A stretch of 5,586 bases of DNA from JBDZUZ01 sp040255445. Its GTDB lineage: Bacteria > Planctomycetota > Phycisphaerae > Phycisphaerales > UBA1924. The stretch spans positions 1 to 5,586 of the forward strand of contig JBDZUZ010000204.1 of the NCBI GenBank assembly GCA_040255445.1, in the 5' to 3' direction. Position 1 is the stretch's first letter; the number at the start of each line of letters is the position of its first letter. Below the pieces are notes generated by a model. It was not told the origin of the DNA, made no database searches, and worked only from the letters and a program-made list of their open reading frames with translations. This document shows, piece by piece, positions 4,884 to 5,586 of this stretch. The position numbers were made by a program, and so were the translations under genes.

Positions 4884-5586
4884 ATGAGTTCCAACGAGCA
4901 GCAAGAGCATGCCCGCGATGAGAGCGCACCCGCTGCGCCCTCGGCGGCTGCTCCGACCGGGCCCGAGCCGATGGAATCGGCCGATGTGCTCGAGGTGCTG
5001 CAGGAGTTCGAGACCGGGCTCGAGGCGATCAAGTCGCTGTACAAGCAGCGGCAGCAGGCGATGTCGGGGCTTAAGCAGCGCGAGCAGGAGATCGCGCGGC
5101 GGCAGGAGGAGCTTGACAGGAGCGTGGGGGAGCTCGCCGCGGCGCGTGCCGAGCTGGACCGGCAGCGGGGCGAGATCGAATCACAGCGTGGAGAGCTCTC
5201 GGGGAAGGCGGGCGAACTCGAACGCCTCGGCCGCGAGCTCGAAGAACGCCGCGGAGCACTGGATCGCGACTTTGCCGCCCTGAGCGAGCAGCGCGAGCAG
5301 GTGGAGCGTGAGGTTGCCGAGCTCCGCGCGACCGCGCAGCGCGAGATCGGCGAACAGCGGGCGGGGGCCGATGCCGAGCTGCAGCAGCGCTGGGTCGAGG
5401 TCGATCAGCGCAGCAACGAGCTCAATGCGCGGGCGGGCGAACTCGATGCCCGGCAGACCCAGCTCGATACACGCCAGCGCGAGCTCGATGAGCGGGCCGC
5501 GGCGGTCGAGCGTGAGAAATCCGCCATCGCGGAGCTCGAGGCCGAGCTGAACCGCCGGGCCGAAGCGCTCTCGCAGCGAGAGGCGC
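4884..5586 (+). CDS. Long coiled-coil protein, partial (C-terminus off right edge)
   Basis: 234 codons from the ATG at 4884 to the window edge with no stop. Residues 1-34 are Ala/Pro/Glu-rich and probably disordered. Residues 35-60 form an amphipathic lead-in (LEVLQEFETGLEAIK). From I70 a leucine, isoleucine or valine stands at every seventh residue through L147 (twelve in register); after a phase break at about 150-165 a second series runs from L166 to L229 (ten in register). The rest is Glu, Arg, Gln, Ala and Asp, as in a long parallel coiled coil. No signal peptide or N-terminal membrane helix is seen. This could be a structural, scaffold or SMC-like/tropomyosin-like protein, but the C-terminal domain that might name it lies outside the window. 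No Shine-Dalgarno beyond a weak GAG is present. The coding frame is certain from the heptad pattern; function is unknown. Confidence 0.85.
   Translation, partial: MSSNEQQEHARDESAPAAPSAAAPTGPEPMESADVLEVLQEFETGLEAIKSLYKQRQQAMSGLKQREQEIARRQEELDRSVGELAAARAELDRQRGEIESQRGELSGKAGELERLGRELEERRGALDRDFAALSEQREQVEREVAELRATAQREIGEQRAGADAELQQRWVEVDQRSNELNARAGELDARQTQLDTRQRELDERAAAVEREKSAIAELEAELNRRAEALSQREA
5418..5585 (+). repeat. Degenerate 21-bp tandem repeat encoding heptads
   Basis: Eight consecutive 21-bp units (starting at 5418, 5439, 5460, 5481, 5502, 5523, 5544 and 5565) each encode one heptad with a hydrophobic second residue, often of the form E-L-D/N-x-R-x-x. The first four share GAGCTCGAT or close variants at their start, so repetition is visible in the DNA as well as in the protein. 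It probably continues past the window edge. Confidence 0.6.

Overview
The window looks like chromosomal DNA of a high-GC, free-living bacterium. The best guess is Planctomycetota (Phycisphaerae-like), at low to moderate confidence. The guess rests on GC-rich host genes, the near absence of Shine-Dalgarno sequences, several starts with a -10-like TAnnnT box only 5-8 nt before the ATG (leaderless or short-leader mRNA), and the mix of housekeeping and signalling genes. No rRNA, tRNA, CRISPR array, transposase or integrase is visible.

Layout. (1) 1-377, minus strand: the 5' part of a small, Pro-rich, helix-turn-helix-like hypothetical gene that runs off the left edge. (2) 378-825: a gene-poor stretch with two inverted repeats and possible promoters. 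(3) 826-2645: a segment clearly poorer in GC than its flanks (two 60-base stretches counted by hand are 40% and 42% GC, against 63% in the PPK2 gene). It holds two convergent genes 26 bp apart: a class III nucleotidyl-cyclase-like protein (+) and an unrecognised protein (-) with a weak PD-(D/E)XK-nuclease-like signature. This is the accessory part of the window and the best candidate for an undescribed system. (4) 2704-3531, plus: a complete class III-like polyphosphate kinase 2. (5) 3640-4296, plus: a compact stand-alone HD-GYP phosphodiesterase. (6) 4306-4731, minus: an EVE-domain protein, tail to tail with the HD-GYP gene. (7) 4884-5586, plus: the start of a long coiled-coil protein cut by the right edge.

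How the genes fit together. The host genes (PPK2, HD-GYP, EVE, coiled coil) are ordinary single-gene units and not an obvious operon. PPK2 links polyphosphate to nucleotide pools, and HD-GYP most likely degrades cyclic di-GMP. The low-GC pair sits directly upstream of PPK2, and its minus-strand gene is divergent from PPK2 across a gap of only 58 bp. A cyclase-fold protein beside a possible effector recalls nucleotide-signalling defence modules such as Pycsar. However, the convergent layout and the loss of two expected cyclase active-site residues leave that as a hypothesis.
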